The notes: generated by a model from the letters alone, not told the origin. Counted from the first letter of the stretch, positions 33,962 to 43,366 are shown. The stretch: DNA of 64,000 bases from Bradyrhizobium sp. AUGA SZCCT0158 (GCF_018130065.1 NZ_JAFCME010000016.1:116635-180634), one strand, 5' to 3'. Program-made: numbers and translations.

Positions 33962-35290
33962 ATGGTCCGCATCGGTCTCATGGCAAGCCCCAAATCCCTG
34001 CTGCACCGACGCGAGCTGATGGCCGGACTGGGCGCTGCCGCCCTGCTCCCGATATGGCCCGCCATTGGCTCTGCTCAAGGCCGCGCAGCGCTGGCGCTGC
34101 AAGCCAAAGGCGATGTTGTTGCGCTTCGGCCAGGAGCGCCGGCGACGCCGGTTTGGTCGCTTGGATCGCCGGAGGTCAGGTTCAAGCGCGGCGACACCGT
34201 TGAAGTCACACTCGCCAATGAGCTGCCGCAGCCCGTTGCCCTCAATTGGCGAGGGCTCGACGGCGCCGCGAGCGCCGAATCGCTGACGGCCCGCGCGCCG
34301 CTCGCGGCCGGGATGAGGGAAACTCTACAACTGCCGCTGCGACATGCCGGAACGCAGCTGTGTGATCTAACCCTTCTCGGCGACGGCCAGGCACGGCCAT
34401 CCCGGGCTCGCGCAGTGGTGGTCCGGGAAAACGAGACTGTCGCCGTCGATCGCGACGAGGTGTTTCTGGTCGAGGACTGGCGGCTGCGCCCGGACGGAAC
34501 CGCAATCGCGCCCGGAATCGACCCCAAGGACGCGGCAACGGTTCTGACGGCCAACGGCCAGCTTTCGTTCGATATTACAGCACGAACCAATGAACGGATC
34601 AGGATTCGCTTCATCAACGGCTGCCAGCGGGCTGTTATCGCGGTCAAAATCGAGAATTTCGAGGTTCGCGTGATGGCCATCGACAGCCAGCCGTCCGAGC
34701 CGTTCCAGGCCCGCAACGGTGCGTTGGTGGTGCCCCCCGGCGGCCGCGTCGATGCCTTTATCGATGTGACGGCACCCGCCGGGACCACCGCAGCGATTCT
34801 GGTCCACGACGGCAAGGAGGCCCGTCCCATCGGCAGGCTGATCGTGTCGGGCGAACCGCCGGCCCGCCCCGCCCCGCTTCCCTCGGCGCCGCCGCTACCT
34901 TCCAATGGCCTGCCGGCGCGACTCGACCTCAAGGGCGCCACCCGGGCCGAATTGGCCCTTGGCGGGCCGCAAGGCGACTGGGTGCCGCCGGCGAACTTCG
35001 CCGCGACCGCCGCGCCCGCGTTCCGTACCAAAGCGGGACGCACCGTTGTGCTGGCCCTGAACAACCGCGGCCCCATCCCAACGGTATTCCACCTGCACGG
35101 TCATCATTTCCGGCTGCTCGACCGGCTCGATGACGGCTGGAAGCCGTTCTGGCTGGATACGCTGGCGATCGAACCCGGCCAGACGCAACGCATCGCCTTT
35201 GCCGCCGAATATGCCGGACGCTGGCTGATCGAATCCGTCGCGACCGACTGGGCCGCCCCCCGCCTGGTGCGATGGTACAGTGTGGAATGA
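33962..35290 (+). CDS. multicopper oxidase-fold protein lacking most copper ligands
   Basis: A 442-residue exported protein. A twin-arginine signal (RRELMAGLGAAALLP near 17-31, ending at GSAQG) is followed by three cupredoxin-like domains. The second copper motif FHLHGHHFRLLD is present (about 376-387). The first, normally HWHG, reads LNWRGLDG (about 93-100), and the last, normally HCHxxxHxxxGM, reads IESVATDWAAPRLV (about 423-436). Thus the type 1 copper Cys and most His ligands are gone. The layout is like FtsP/SufI, a copper-free relative that stabilises the divisome. ATG 33980 is an alternative start. Confidence 0.8.
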   Translation: MVRIGLMASPKSLLHRRELMAGLGAAALLPIWPAIGSAQGRAALALQAKGDVVALRPGAPATPVWSLGSPEVRFKRGDTVEVTLANELPQPVALNWRGLDGAASAESLTARAPLAAGMRETLQLPLRHAGTQLCDLTLLGDGQARPSRARAVVVRENETVAVDRDEVFLVEDWRLRPDGTAIAPGIDPKDAATVLTANGQLSFDITARTNERIRIRFINGCQRAVIAVKIENFEVRVMAIDSQPSEPFQARNGALVVPPGGRVDAFIDVTAPAGTTAAILVHDGKEARPIGRLIVSGEPPARPAPLPSAPPLPSNGLPARLDLKGATRAELALGGPQGDWVPPANFAATAAPAFRTKAGRTVVLALNNRGPIPTVFHLHGHHFRLLDRLDDGWKPFWLDTLAIEPGQTQRIAFAAEYAGRWLIESVATDWAAPRLVRWYSVE

Positions 35291-35300
35291 GGAGACCGGC

Positions 35301-36386
35301 ATGAGCGCATCCGTTCCCGCCATTCGCAGCGTCACCGCCCGCGGCCTCGTGGTGCCGATCGCGCGGCCCGTGAAGACCGCTTTCTCAACGATCGATGCCG
35401 CACCGATGGTGCTGATCGATGTCGCGACCGATCAAGGCGTTACCGGACGCGCTTACATCTTTGCCTACGCCAAACTGACAGTGAAGCCGCTGGTGCACCT
35501 GATCGAGGAGATCGGGCGCGAACTCGTCGGCAAGCCGGTTGCGCCGTTTGATCTGATGAAGGCGATGGACGCAAAATTCCGCCTGCTCGGCTGGCAGGGC
35601 CTGGTCGGCATGGCGGTGTCCGGGCTCGACATGGCCTATTGGGACGCGCTCGGCCAGATTGCCGGTCGGCCATTGGCCGAGCTGCTCGGCGGCGCGCCGC
35701 GGCCGATCAAGGCCTATGACAGCTATGGCGTGGTCGATCCCATTGCCGACGAGAAGGCGCTGCGCCGCTCGCTGGAGCAGGGGTTTCGCGGCATCAAGAT
35801 CAAGGGCGGCGATGGCGACGCCGCCAATGACGAGCGAGTGGTCAAGGGCGTGCGCGCCCTGCTCGGCCCGGACATCGCATTGATGATCGACTTCAACCAG
35901 TCGCTCGATCCCGCGGAAGCCGGCCGCCGCATCGCCCGCCTCGCCCCGTATGACCTGCACTGGATCGAAGAGCCGGTGCCGCAGGAAAATCTGTTGGGCC
36001 ATGCCAAGGTGCGCGAGACCTCGCCGACGCCGATCCAGGCCGGCGAGAACTGGTGGTTCCCGCGCGGCTTTGCCGAGGCGATCGCGGCCGGCGCCAGCGA
36101 CTTCATCATGCCCGATTTGATGAAATGCGGCGGCGTCACCGGCTGGCTTCAGGTCGCAGCCCAAGCGGAAGCCGCCAACATTCCGATGTCGAGCCATCTC
36201 TTCGCGGAGGCCAGCGCCCACATGCTGGCGGTGACGCCAACCGCGCACTGGCTGGAATTTCTCGATTTCGCCCGCGTCATTCTCGCCCAACCCGCCGAGA
36301 TCATCGACGGCACGGTCACCGCGCGAGGTCCCGGCCTTGGCCTGGAATGGAACGAGGCGGCGGTGGCGAAATATCTCGTGACGTAG
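35301..36386 (+). CDS. mandelate racemase/enolase superfamily protein
   Basis: A 361-residue enolase-superfamily enzyme of the mandelate racemase group. The KxK catalytic motif is in FRGIKIKGGDGD (near 165-176), metal ligands are the Asp in LMIDFNQSLD, Glu in HWIEEPVP and Glu in QAGENWWFP, and the general-base His is in MSSHLFAEASAH near 295. These enzymes abstract the proton next to a carboxylate; the substrate here (an acid sugar or mandelate-like acid) is unknown. It starts 10 bases after the cupredoxin-fold gene, so the two may be co-transcribed. Confidence 0.85.
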   Translation: MSASVPAIRSVTARGLVVPIARPVKTAFSTIDAAPMVLIDVATDQGVTGRAYIFAYAKLTVKPLVHLIEEIGRELVGKPVAPFDLMKAMDAKFRLLGWQGLVGMAVSGLDMAYWDALGQIAGRPLAELLGGAPRPIKAYDSYGVVDPIADEKALRRSLEQGFRGIKIKGGDGDAANDERVVKGVRALLGPDIALMIDFNQSLDPAEAGRRIARLAPYDLHWIEEPVPQENLLGHAKVRETSPTPIQAGENWWFPRGFAEAIAAGASDFIMPDLMKCGGVTGWLQVAAQAEAANIPMSSHLFAEASAHMLAVTPTAHWLEFLDFARVILAQPAEIIDGTVTARGPGLGLEWNEAAVAKYLVT

Positions 36387-36413
36387 GATGGGTAGAGCGA
36401 GCGAAACCCATCA
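36383..36413. repeat. GTAGGATGGGT-type dispersed repeat, copy 1
   Basis: Contains GTAGGATGGGTAGAGCGA and AAACCCATC. The stop codon of the enolase-superfamily gene lies within the repeat. Related copies are at 36629-36713. Confidence 0.7.
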
Positions 36414-36428
36414 TCGCTGCCATTTCGG

Positions 36429-36587
36429 CTAGCCAGGTGTCCTACCTTTGGCACGGGCGACAACGCCGAGCGCATGCGCGATATAGCCTGCATCCTCGGT
36501 CTTGAATGCTTCCTCCATGAATACGGCAATCGCCTCATCGGACAGCAGATCCTCAGCCGGATCATAAGCCGTTAGCTTCTCGCCCAT
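36429..36587 (-). pseudogene. HigA-like addiction antidote protein, C-terminally truncated
   Basis: The 52-residue frame MGEKLTAYDPAEDLLSDEAI continuing AVFMEEAFKTEDAGYIAHAL and GVVARAKG matches the N-terminus of the addiction-module antidote (HigA) family, normally about 95-100 residues. The DNA-binding helix-turn-helix that should follow VVARAKG is missing: the frame ends RTPG. No toxin gene is adjacent. The truncation point is next to a dispersed repeat, which may have caused the loss. Confidence 0.6.
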
Positions 36588-36628
36588 CTCATTCACTCCA
36601 TCCCCTGGCAAGATGCTTCGCCGTAACC

Positions 36629-36713
36629 GTAGGATGGGTGGAGCGAAGCGATACCCATCAATGCCTGCAACCGCGAAGACGATGGGTATATCGCTTCGCT
36701 CCACCCATCCTAC
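36629..36713. repeat. inverted pair of GTAGGATGGGT-type repeats
   Basis: GTAGGATGGGTGGAGCGAAG at 36629-36648 (unit extends to 36660) and its inverted copy at 36681-36713 form a large palindrome. It lies just downstream of the NAD(P)HX repair gene and could act as its hairpin terminator. Confidence 0.75.
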
Positions 36714-36716
36714 CAA

Positions 36717-38216
36717 CTAATACTCAATCCCGAACTCGTCGTAGAGCCGCCGGAACACCGCGGGCAGCACCTCGGTCAAATCTTCTGCGATCAGGCCCGG
36801 CCCCGCCTCGCGGGCGCCTTCGCCGTGCATCCAGACGCCGATGCTGGCGGCCTCGAAAGCCGGCACGCCTTGCGCCAACAGCCCTGCGATGATTCCCGCC
36901 AGCACGTCGCCGGCGCCGGCGGTGGCGAGCCAGGGCGGCGCGTTGGCCGCGATGCTGGCGCGCCCGTCGGGCGATGCCACCACCGTATCCGGCCCCTTCA
37001 GCAGCACCACGGCGCCAGAGCGCAAGGCGGCGTCGCGCACCCGTTCGAGTTTGGAGCGGCCCGGATGCTTGTTGCTGATGTCGCTGAACAGCCGCGGAAA
37101 CTCGCCCTCGTGCGGGGTCAGCACGACCTGCGGATCGCTGGACGCCTTGATCGATTCAAACAGGCGCTCCGGTTCTTGCGCAAAACTCGTCAGCGCGTCG
37201 GCATCGAGCACGAGGTGACGTTGCGCTGACAATGCAGTGTGGACGAGATCGCGCGTGCGCGCGCTGATGCCAGCGCCCGGCCCGATCACGCAGGCATTGA
37301 GCCGCTTGTCGTTCAGCATGTCGGCGAATTCGACCGCGCTATCGACCGCGCGGATCATCACCGCGGTCAGCGCCGAAGCATTCACCGCCAGCGCCTCGCG
37401 CGGCGACGCCAGCGTGACGAGGCCGGCGCCGGCCCGCAGCGCGGCGCGTGCCGCCAGCCGCGCCGCGCCGGTTGAGGCCATGTCGCCGGATACGACGACG
37501 GCGTGACCGCGCGCATATTTGTGGCCATCGATCCGCGGCACCGGAAAGCATCCCCGCCAAGCCTGCGGAACGTTTTCCATTGTCTGCGGCTGGATTTCGC
37601 CCAGCACATGCGCATGGATGCCGATGTCGGCGACGCGGACGCGGCCGCAATGCATCCGTCCCGGCAGCAACAGATGCGCCGGCTTCTTGCGGAAGAACGT
37701 CACGGTTTCGACGGCGTTGATCGCAACATCCATCACGGCGCCGGTGGTGCCGTTGATGCCGCTCGGCAGATCGACGGCGAGGACCGGCGCGCCGTTGGCG
37801 TTGATCGCCTCGATCATCTCAAGCGGATCGCCCTTCACGGGACGGTTGAGACCGGCGCCGAGCAGCGCATCGATGATCAGCGCCGGCTTCCCGATCGCCT
37901 GCGGATTGAACGGCAGCACCGGGTATTTCCACCCCTTCGCCGCGAGTGCCGCGTCGCCGGTAAGACTGTCCCGCTCGCAGAGCAGGATCACCGAAACGTC
38001 GCGGCCGCGCGCGGCAAGTTCGGCCGCAGCGACAAACCCGTCGCCGCCATTGTTGCCACGGCCGGCAACCACCACGATCGCGCCCTCCTCGACCAGTTCC
38101 ATCGCGGCTTCTGCAACGGCCTGGCCCGCGCTCATCATCAGCGCGAAGCCGGGCGTGCCGGCGGCAATGGTCATTCGGTCGGCACGCTCCATCTCAGTGG
38201 TGGTCAGAACTTCCAT
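36717..38216 (-). CDS. nnr: bifunctional NAD(P)HX epimerase/dehydratase
   Basis: A 499-residue fusion. The N-terminal YjeF_N domain (VVVAGRGNNGGDGFVAAAEL near 48-67) is the NAD(P)HX epimerase; the C-terminal ribokinase-like YjeF_C domain is the ADP/ATP-dependent dehydratase, with VVLTPHEGEFPRLF near 350 and the anion-hole-like WLATAGAGDVLAGIIAGLL near 435. Together they repair hydrated NADH and NADPH. I chose ATG 38216 (MEVLTTTEMERADRM) since homology begins there. In many alphaproteobacteria this gene neighbours glnB, as here. Confidence 0.93.
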   Translation of the reverse strand: MEVLTTTEMERADRMTIAAGTPGFALMMSAGQAVAEAAMELVEEGAIVVVAGRGNNGGDGFVAAAELAARGRDVSVILLCERDSLTGDAALAAKGWKYPVLPFNPQAIGKPALIIDALLGAGLNRPVKGDPLEMIEAINANGAPVLAVDLPSGINGTTGAVMDVAINAVETVTFFRKKPAHLLLPGRMHCGRVRVADIGIHAHVLGEIQPQTMENVPQAWRGCFPVPRIDGHKYARGHAVVVSGDMASTGAARLAARAALRAGAGLVTLASPREALAVNASALTAVMIRAVDSAVEFADMLNDKRLNACVIGPGAGISARTRDLVHTALSAQRHLVLDADALTSFAQEPERLFESIKASSDPQVVLTPHEGEFPRLFSDISNKHPGRSKLERVRDAALRSGAVVLLKGPDTVVASPDGRASIAANAPPWLATAGAGDVLAGIIAGLLAQGVPAFEAASIGVWMHGEGAREAGPGLIAEDLTEVLPAVFRRLYDEFGIEY

Positions 38217-38410
38217 GCCGAATCCTCGATCTATCAGCCTTTTCCAGAGGCATTTCCCATATCGGCCGTAGCCAATCGCCCAATAGCTGCATACCAATTG
38301 ATCGGTTTGCCTATTTGGTAGGCTTGGGTATCATGCAGCGTCCGGTCCGACCTCTGCCGATTGCCTGTTAAAAGTCTGATAACATTCCAAAATCAGGCCC
38401 GTTAACAACT

Positions 38411-38425
38411 TGGCATAGACCCTGC
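38411..38425 (+). promoter_or_regulatory. sigma-54-type promoter of glnB-glnA
   Basis: TGGCATAGACCCTGC keeps the GG and GC dinucleotides at exact -24/-12 spacing (consensus TGGCAC-N5-TTGC). It lies about 155 bases before glnB, in a 365-base gap that otherwise shows no gene. NtrC-dependent expression under low nitrogen is expected. Confidence 0.65.
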
Positions 38426-38581
38426 TTTTGGGGAAGCCGGTAAGGAAGCCGGCTCAGGACCGTCGCCGTTCGCGCCAATTGCGAGCGTTTCGGGCCCTGA
38501 TCAGGGATCGACGACCAGACGGCGCCACGCGCGATATCGAAACTATCTGCTCTGCAATTTGTAATGCCCGGGAGGCGCTCA

Positions 38582-38920
38582 GTGAAAAAAATCGAAGCCA
38601 TCATCAAGCCGTTCAAGCTCGACGAGGTGAAAGAGGCGCTTCAGGAGGTCGGACTGCAGGGCATCACCGTGACCGAGGCCAAGGGTTTCGGTCGGCAAAA
38701 AGGCCACGCCGAACTGTATCGCGGTGCGGAATACATCGTGGACTTCCTGCCCAAGGTCAAAATCGAGATCGTGATATCAGACGAACTGGTCGAGAAAGCC
38801 ATCGACGCGATCCGGCGCGCCGCCCAGACCGGCCGCATCGGCGACGGCAAAATCTTCGTCTCCAACATCGAAGAAGCGATCCGGATCAGAACCGGAGAAT
38901 CCGGGCTGGACGCTATCTAA
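38582..38920 (+). CDS. glnB: nitrogen regulatory protein P-II
   Basis: A 112-residue PII signalling protein from GTG 38582 with a GGAGGCG site. The T-loop KGHAELYRGAEYIVDFLPKV contains Tyr51, the uridylylation site, and the C-terminal TGRIGDGKIFV is the second PII signature. It senses 2-oxoglutarate and ATP/ADP and controls GlnE, NtrB and others. The glnB-glnA arrangement is the classic rhizobial one. A longer in-frame start at 38564 is not supported. Confidence 0.97.
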   Translation: MKKIEAIIKPFKLDEVKEALQEVGLQGITVTEAKGFGRQKGHAELYRGAEYIVDFLPKVKIEIVISDELVEKAIDAIRRAAQTGRIGDGKIFVSNIEEAIRIRTGESGLDAI

Positions 38921-39080
38921 GCCGGGTGCTATCCCGCATTTTGCGACTGAAAAACAAGAAAAGGGCTGCTTCGGCGGCCTGATTTCGTTTGCGATATCTC
39001 ACCACTCTGTCTGTCTGTGTGTGCGTGTTGTTTGCGAAAATGTCGTTGTCGCAGAGTCCTGGAAACCAAAAGGGGTATTC

Positions 39081-40490
39081 ATGAAGACCGCCAAAGACGT
39101 CCTGAAATCGATCAAGGACAACGACGTAAAATACGTCGACCTGCGCTTCACCGACCCGCGCGGCAAGTGGCAGCACGTGACTTTCGACATCGGCATGATC
39201 GACGAGGAAATCTTTGCCGAAGGCACCATGTTCGACGGCTCGTCGATTGCCGGCTGGAAGGCGATCAATGAATCCGACATGTGCCTGATGCCCGATCCGG
39301 TGACCGCGACGATCGATCCGTTCTTCGCCGAAACCACCATGGTCATCACCTGCGACGTGCTCGAGCCGACCACCGGCGAGCCCTACAACCGCGACCCGCG
39401 CGGCATGGCCAAGAAGGCCGAGGCGATGGTCAAGTCGATGGGCATCGGCGACACCGTGTTCGTCGGACCGGAAGCCGAGTTCTTCGTATTCGACGACGTG
39501 CGCTTCTCCTCTACCCCCTACAACACCGGCTTCAAGCTCGACTCCTCGGAATTTCCGACCAATTCGGACACCGAATATGAAGGCGGCAATCTCGGACACC
39601 GCATCCGCACCAAGGGCGGCTACTTCCCGGTCCCGCCGCAGGACTCGGTCCAGGACATGCGCTCGGAAATGCTCGGCGCGATGGCCAAGATGGGCGTCAA
39701 GGTCGAGAAGCATCACCATGAAGTCGCTTCCGCCCAGCACGAGCTCGGCATGAAGTTCGACACGCTGACGCTGATGGCCGACCACATGCAGATCTACAAA
39801 TACTGCATCCATCAGGTCGCGCACATCTACGGCAAGACCGCGACCTTCATGCCGAAGCCGATCTATGGCGACAACGGCTCGGGCATGCATGTCCACCAGT
39901 CGATCTGGAAAGACGGCAAGCCGGTGTTCGCCGGCAACAAATACGCCGACCTCTCCGAGACCTGCCTCCACTACATCGGCGGCATCATCAAGCACGCCAA
40001 GGCGATCAACGCCTTCACCAACCCGTCGACCAACTCCTACAAGCGTCTGGTCCCCGGTTATGAAGCGCCCGTGCTGCTCGCCTACTCCGCGCGCAACCGT
40101 TCGGCCTCCTGCCGTATCCCCTACACCGCCAACCCGAAGGCCAAGCGCGTCGAGGTCCGCTTCCCCGACCCGATGGCCAACCCGTATCTCGGCTTCGCCG
40201 CGATGCTGATGGCCGGCCTCGACGGCATCAAGAACAAGATCGATCCGGGTCCGGCGATGGACAAGGACCTCTACGACCTGCCGAAGGAAGAGCTGAAGCA
40301 GATCCCGACGGTATGCGGTTCGCTCCGCGAGGCGCTGGAAAACCTCGACAAGGACCGCGCGTTCCTCAAGAACGGCGGCGTGTTCGACGACGACTTCATC
40401 GACAGCTACATCGAGCTAAAGATGACCGAAGTCGAGCGCTTCGAGATGACCCCGCATCCGGTCGAATTCGACATGTACTATTCGCTGTGA
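39081..40490 (+). CDS. glnA: glutamine synthetase type I
   Basis: A 469-residue GSI-beta enzyme making glutamine from glutamate, ammonia and ATP. Motifs: FDGSSIAGWKAINESDM near 50-66, the ATP-site KPIYGDNGSGMHVHQS near 260, NPSTNSYKRLVPGYEAP near 315, and the adenylylation Tyr in DKDLYDLPKEE near 398. Twelve subunits assemble. It is regulated by GlnE adenylylation and by PII. ATG 39081 was chosen as the family start MKTAKDVL. It follows glnB by 160 bases. Confidence 0.98.
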   Translation: MKTAKDVLKSIKDNDVKYVDLRFTDPRGKWQHVTFDIGMIDEEIFAEGTMFDGSSIAGWKAINESDMCLMPDPVTATIDPFFAETTMVITCDVLEPTTGEPYNRDPRGMAKKAEAMVKSMGIGDTVFVGPEAEFFVFDDVRFSSTPYNTGFKLDSSEFPTNSDTEYEGGNLGHRIRTKGGYFPVPPQDSVQDMRSEMLGAMAKMGVKVEKHHHEVASAQHELGMKFDTLTLMADHMQIYKYCIHQVAHIYGKTATFMPKPIYGDNGSGMHVHQSIWKDGKPVFAGNKYADLSETCLHYIGGIIKHAKAINAFTNPSTNSYKRLVPGYEAPVLLAYSARNRSASCRIPYTANPKAKRVEVRFPDPMANPYLGFAAMLMAGLDGIKNKIDPGPAMDKDLYDLPKEELKQIPTVCGSLREALENLDKDRAFLKNGGVFDDDFIDSYIELKMTEVERFEMTPHPVEFDMYYSL

Positions 40491-40535
40491 TTTTTCGCGG
40501 CGTTCGCGCCGCTGATGTCACGGTTCACAAATGCG

Positions 40536-40568
40536 AAAGGCGCTCCGAACGGGGCGCCTTTTGTTTTT
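40536..40568 (+). terminator. intrinsic terminator after glnA
   Basis: Stem AAAGGCGCTCC / GGGGCGCCTTT with a short loop (GAAC), followed by TGTTTTTG. Confidence 0.85.
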
Positions 40569-40603
40569 GAACACATCTCAACACCGGTGCTCGGAACGCA
40601 GGA

Positions 40604-41002
40604 TCATCCCTCTCGCGTTACGGCGGTGAGATTCATCGTCAGCAACACGCCGGACTTGGGCAGCTCCTTCACCGCAATGACCGTCCGCGCCGGTCTGTGA
40701 TCTCCCATCATCTCGACATAGGCCGCGTTCATCGCCTCGAAGTCGGACATGTGCTGCAGGAAGATATAAATGTGCAGCACATGATTGAGATCGGACCCCA
40801 CGGCTTCAAGCATGACCGCGAATGATTTCAGGATTTGCCGTGTCTGCGCGCCGACATCAGCGCCAGCCAATTGTCCCGTCGCCGGATCGAAGCCGGCCGT
40901 CCCCCCAATCGAGATGTGTTGGCCGACCTTGGCGATATGATTGTAAGGGCCGATCGGCTTCGGCGTGTTCGGCGGCGTGAGTGTCTCTACGCGAGACTTC
41001 AT
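40604..41002 (-). CDS. RidA family protein
   Basis: A 132-residue YjgF/YER057c/UK114 protein. It has GPYNHIAKVGQHISIGGTAG near 20-38 and the HRPARTVIAVKELPK segment near 101-115, which carries the Arg that holds the substrate carboxylate. The Glu typical of true RidA (IEIE) is replaced by TMNL, so it likely belongs to another Rid subgroup; 2-aminoacrylate deaminase activity is therefore uncertain. Convergent with glnA, sharing the intervening terminator region. Confidence 0.85.
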   Translation of the reverse strand: MKSRVETLTPPNTPKPIGPYNHIAKVGQHISIGGTAGFDPATGQLAGADVGAQTRQILKSFAVMLEAVGSDLNHVLHIYIFLQHMSDFEAMNAAYVEMMGDHRPARTVIAVKELPKSGVLLTMNLTAVTREG

Positions 41003-41050
41003 GTGGCGGCCTGTTCAAGTCCAGAGAAGTTGAGGCTGCCAAAGAATAAC

Positions 41051-43366
41051 CTATCCCTCCTTCGGCGGATACTTGCGCAGGAAACGCTCGAGCTCCGGCT
41101 GCACGGAATAAGGCGTCGGTATCGGATCGCCGGCCGGATCGACCGCAATATCAAGACAACGGCGCAACGTTCGCGCCAGCTCCGCGCGCCGATAAGGCTT
41201 GGTCAAAAGCGGAATCCCGTGGCCTGCGCGGTTTTTCAGCGGCAGCGCGCCGTCGCTATAGCCGGAGGTGAAGAGCACCCGCAGCGACGGCCGGCGGGCC
41301 ATCAGCGTTTCGGCCAGTTGCCTGCCGTTCATACTGCCGGGCATCACGACGTCGGTGAACAATAAATCAAACGCGGCGCCCCGATTGACGATGGCGAGGG
41401 CCTCGTCGGCATTCGAGGCCACGATCACCTTGTAGCCGAGGCTCTCGAGCTGCATCGTCACGTAGTCGCGGATCTTGCGGTCGTCCTCGACGCACAGGAG
41501 CGTTTCGCTGCCGCCCTGCACCGGCGAATCCTCGTCGTGTGTCGACGGTTGAAGCGCGCTGGTGTCGGCTTTGGGCAGATAGATCGTGAACGTCGTGCCG
41601 CTTCCCTCCTCGCTGCGCACGTCGACGCTTCCGCCCGACTGCTTGGCGAAGCCAAACACCATGCTGAGTCCGAGCCCTGTTCCCTGGCCAACCTCCTTGG
41701 TGGAAAAGAACGGTTCAAATATCTTGTCGAGAATGGGCTGCGGAATCCCGGTGCCGGTGTCGCTCACTTCGACCACGACATAATCGCCGGCGCGTTCGAC
41801 GCCGCGGGCCACCGCCTCGGGCACGCCCAAAGTGATGTTGCCGGTCGCAATGGTCAGCTTTCCGCCATCTGCCATGGCGTCCCGGGCATTGATGGCGAGA
41901 TTGACGACCGCGGAGGAGAGTTGGCTACGATCGACGAATGCCGGCCACGCCTCGTCGCTCAAGGCGGCCTCGATTTCGATATCCTTGCCGACGGTCGGCG
42001 CGAGCAATCGAACGGCCTCGCGAACAAGATCATTGACGTCGATCTCGGCCGGCTGCAACGGCTGCTTGCGCGCGAACGCCAGCAGGCTGGCGGTGAGGTT
42101 TGCGCCGCGGTCGGCGGCGTCGCTGATCAGCTTGGTGATCGAAGCCAGGTGCGGAACGTCCTTGACGCCATCGGCCAGAATTTCGATCGTGCCTGTGATC
42201 ACCGTGAGCATGTTGTTGAAGTCGTGGGCAATGCCGCCGGTCAATTGCCCGACGGTATCCATCTTTTGCGCCTGAATCAGCCGCTCCTCGGCGATGCGCC
42301 GCTGGGTGATGTCCCGGACAAAGGCGTTGATGATGTAACCGTCGCCGCGGCGCAGCGCCGTGAGCGACACTTCGACAAAAAATTCGTGACCGTCCCGGTG
42401 CAGCGCCGGCGCCTCATAGCGCATGCCCATGGCGCCACCGGCGGTCTCACGCAGGAATTTGGCGATCCGCTGCCGGTGCGCCGCGCGAAGGTGCTCGGGA
42501 AACACCAGCTCGACCAGCTTCACACCAACCGTCTCCGCCCGCGTCCACCCGGTCAAGGCTTCGGCCTGCGGACTCCATTCGAGAACGAAGCCGTTTTCGT
42601 CGGTCTGGACGAAGGCGTCGAGCGCGGTGCTCACGATGGTCTGCGCCATCTGTTCGCTGTCGACCAGGGCCTGCAGGGCGCGCTTTTGTTCGGTGACGTC
42701 GCGGAGCACGGTCACCGCCCCGCAAAGCCTGCCGCGTTCGTCGCGCAACGGCCGGGCGTTGGCGACGATGTGGGCTTTCGCGCAGGATCCTTCGGACTGC
42801 ACCATGAGTTCGAAATCATCGACATGTTCGCCGCGCAGCGCCCGCGCCAGCGGCGAATCCGGGATCGGCAGCGGTGTGGTACCGTCGACAAGGAAACAGG
42901 CGAATTTTCTGACCCCCGTCAGGCTGTCGAAGCCGCGGTCCAGACCCAGCAGGTGGCGGGCTGCGCCGTTGGCAACGACGACCACCGCGTTCTCGTCGGC
43001 CACGACAACGCAATCGCGGATGCTTTCGACCGTGTTTTCCAGCAGGTTTGGCCTGGCGCCGAGCTGGTCCGACAATTCGGCGAAAGCCGCCGATAGCGGG
43101 GCCATCTCCCGGCTACCTTCGGCAGGCATCGCAACCGGCTTGCCGCGCGACAGCCCCTCGACCGCCCGGGTCATTCGGGTCAGCTGTCGGGACAGCGAGC
43201 CCGCGATGGCGGCCGCAAGCACCAGCGCGACCAAGACCGCGATCACCCCGACGACCAGTGTCGCGCGACCGAAACCATCACCGAACACAGCAAGGGCGCA
43301 AACGGTGCCCACGACCAGGAACACCATCGCGAATGCAAGACGGCTCCACAAAGTCATGACGACCAA
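41051..43366 (-). CDS. membrane PAS hybrid histidine kinase
   Basis: A 771-residue hybrid sensor kinase. Order: two membrane helices (5-55), HAMP-like linker, a PAS domain near 105-215 (SIRDCVVVADENAVVVVANG), a second PAS near 240-350 with the PAC end ALHRDGHEFFVEVSLTALRR, a HisKA-type box GGIAHDFNNMLTVITG near 380 with the phospho-acceptor His, a HATPase with GTGIPQPILDKIFEPFFST and GQGTGLGLSMVFG, and a C-terminal receiver with Asp in LLFTDVVMPG near 690. A typical FixL/CheY-type stress or light sensor layout with no obvious ligand. No partner regulator is adjacent. ATG 43357 is an alternative start. Confidence 0.92.
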   Translation of the reverse strand: MVVMTLWSRLAFAMVFLVVGTVCALAVFGDGFGRATLVVGVIAVLVALVLAAAIAGSLSRQLTRMTRAVEGLSRGKPVAMPAEGSREMAPLSAAFAELSDQLGARPNLLENTVESIRDCVVVADENAVVVVANGAARHLLGLDRGFDSLTGVRKFACFLVDGTTPLPIPDSPLARALRGEHVDDFELMVQSEGSCAKAHIVANARPLRDERGRLCGAVTVLRDVTEQKRALQALVDSEQMAQTIVSTALDAFVQTDENGFVLEWSPQAEALTGWTRAETVGVKLVELVFPEHLRAAHRQRIAKFLRETAGGAMGMRYEAPALHRDGHEFFVEVSLTALRRGDGYIINAFVRDITQRRIAEERLIQAQKMDTVGQLTGGIAHDFNNMLTVITGTIEILADGVKDVPHLASITKLISDAADRGANLTASLLAFARKQPLQPAEIDVNDLVREAVRLLAPTVGKDIEIEAALSDEAWPAFVDRSQLSSAVVNLAINARDAMADGGKLTIATGNITLGVPEAVARGVERAGDYVVVEVSDTGTGIPQPILDKIFEPFFSTKEVGQGTGLGLSMVFGFAKQSGGSVDVRSEEGSGTTFTIYLPKADTSALQPSTHDEDSPVQGGSETLLCVEDDRKIRDYVTMQLESLGYKVIVASNADEALAIVNRGAAFDLLFTDVVMPGSMNGRQLAETLMARRPSLRVLFTSGYSDGALPLKNRAGHGIPLLTKPYRRAELARTLRRCLDIAVDPAGDPIPTPYSVQPELERFLRKYPPKEG

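Noticed and set aside
33962..35290. Active laccase or copper resistance oxidase
   Set aside because: Most copper-binding His and the type 1 Cys are missing.
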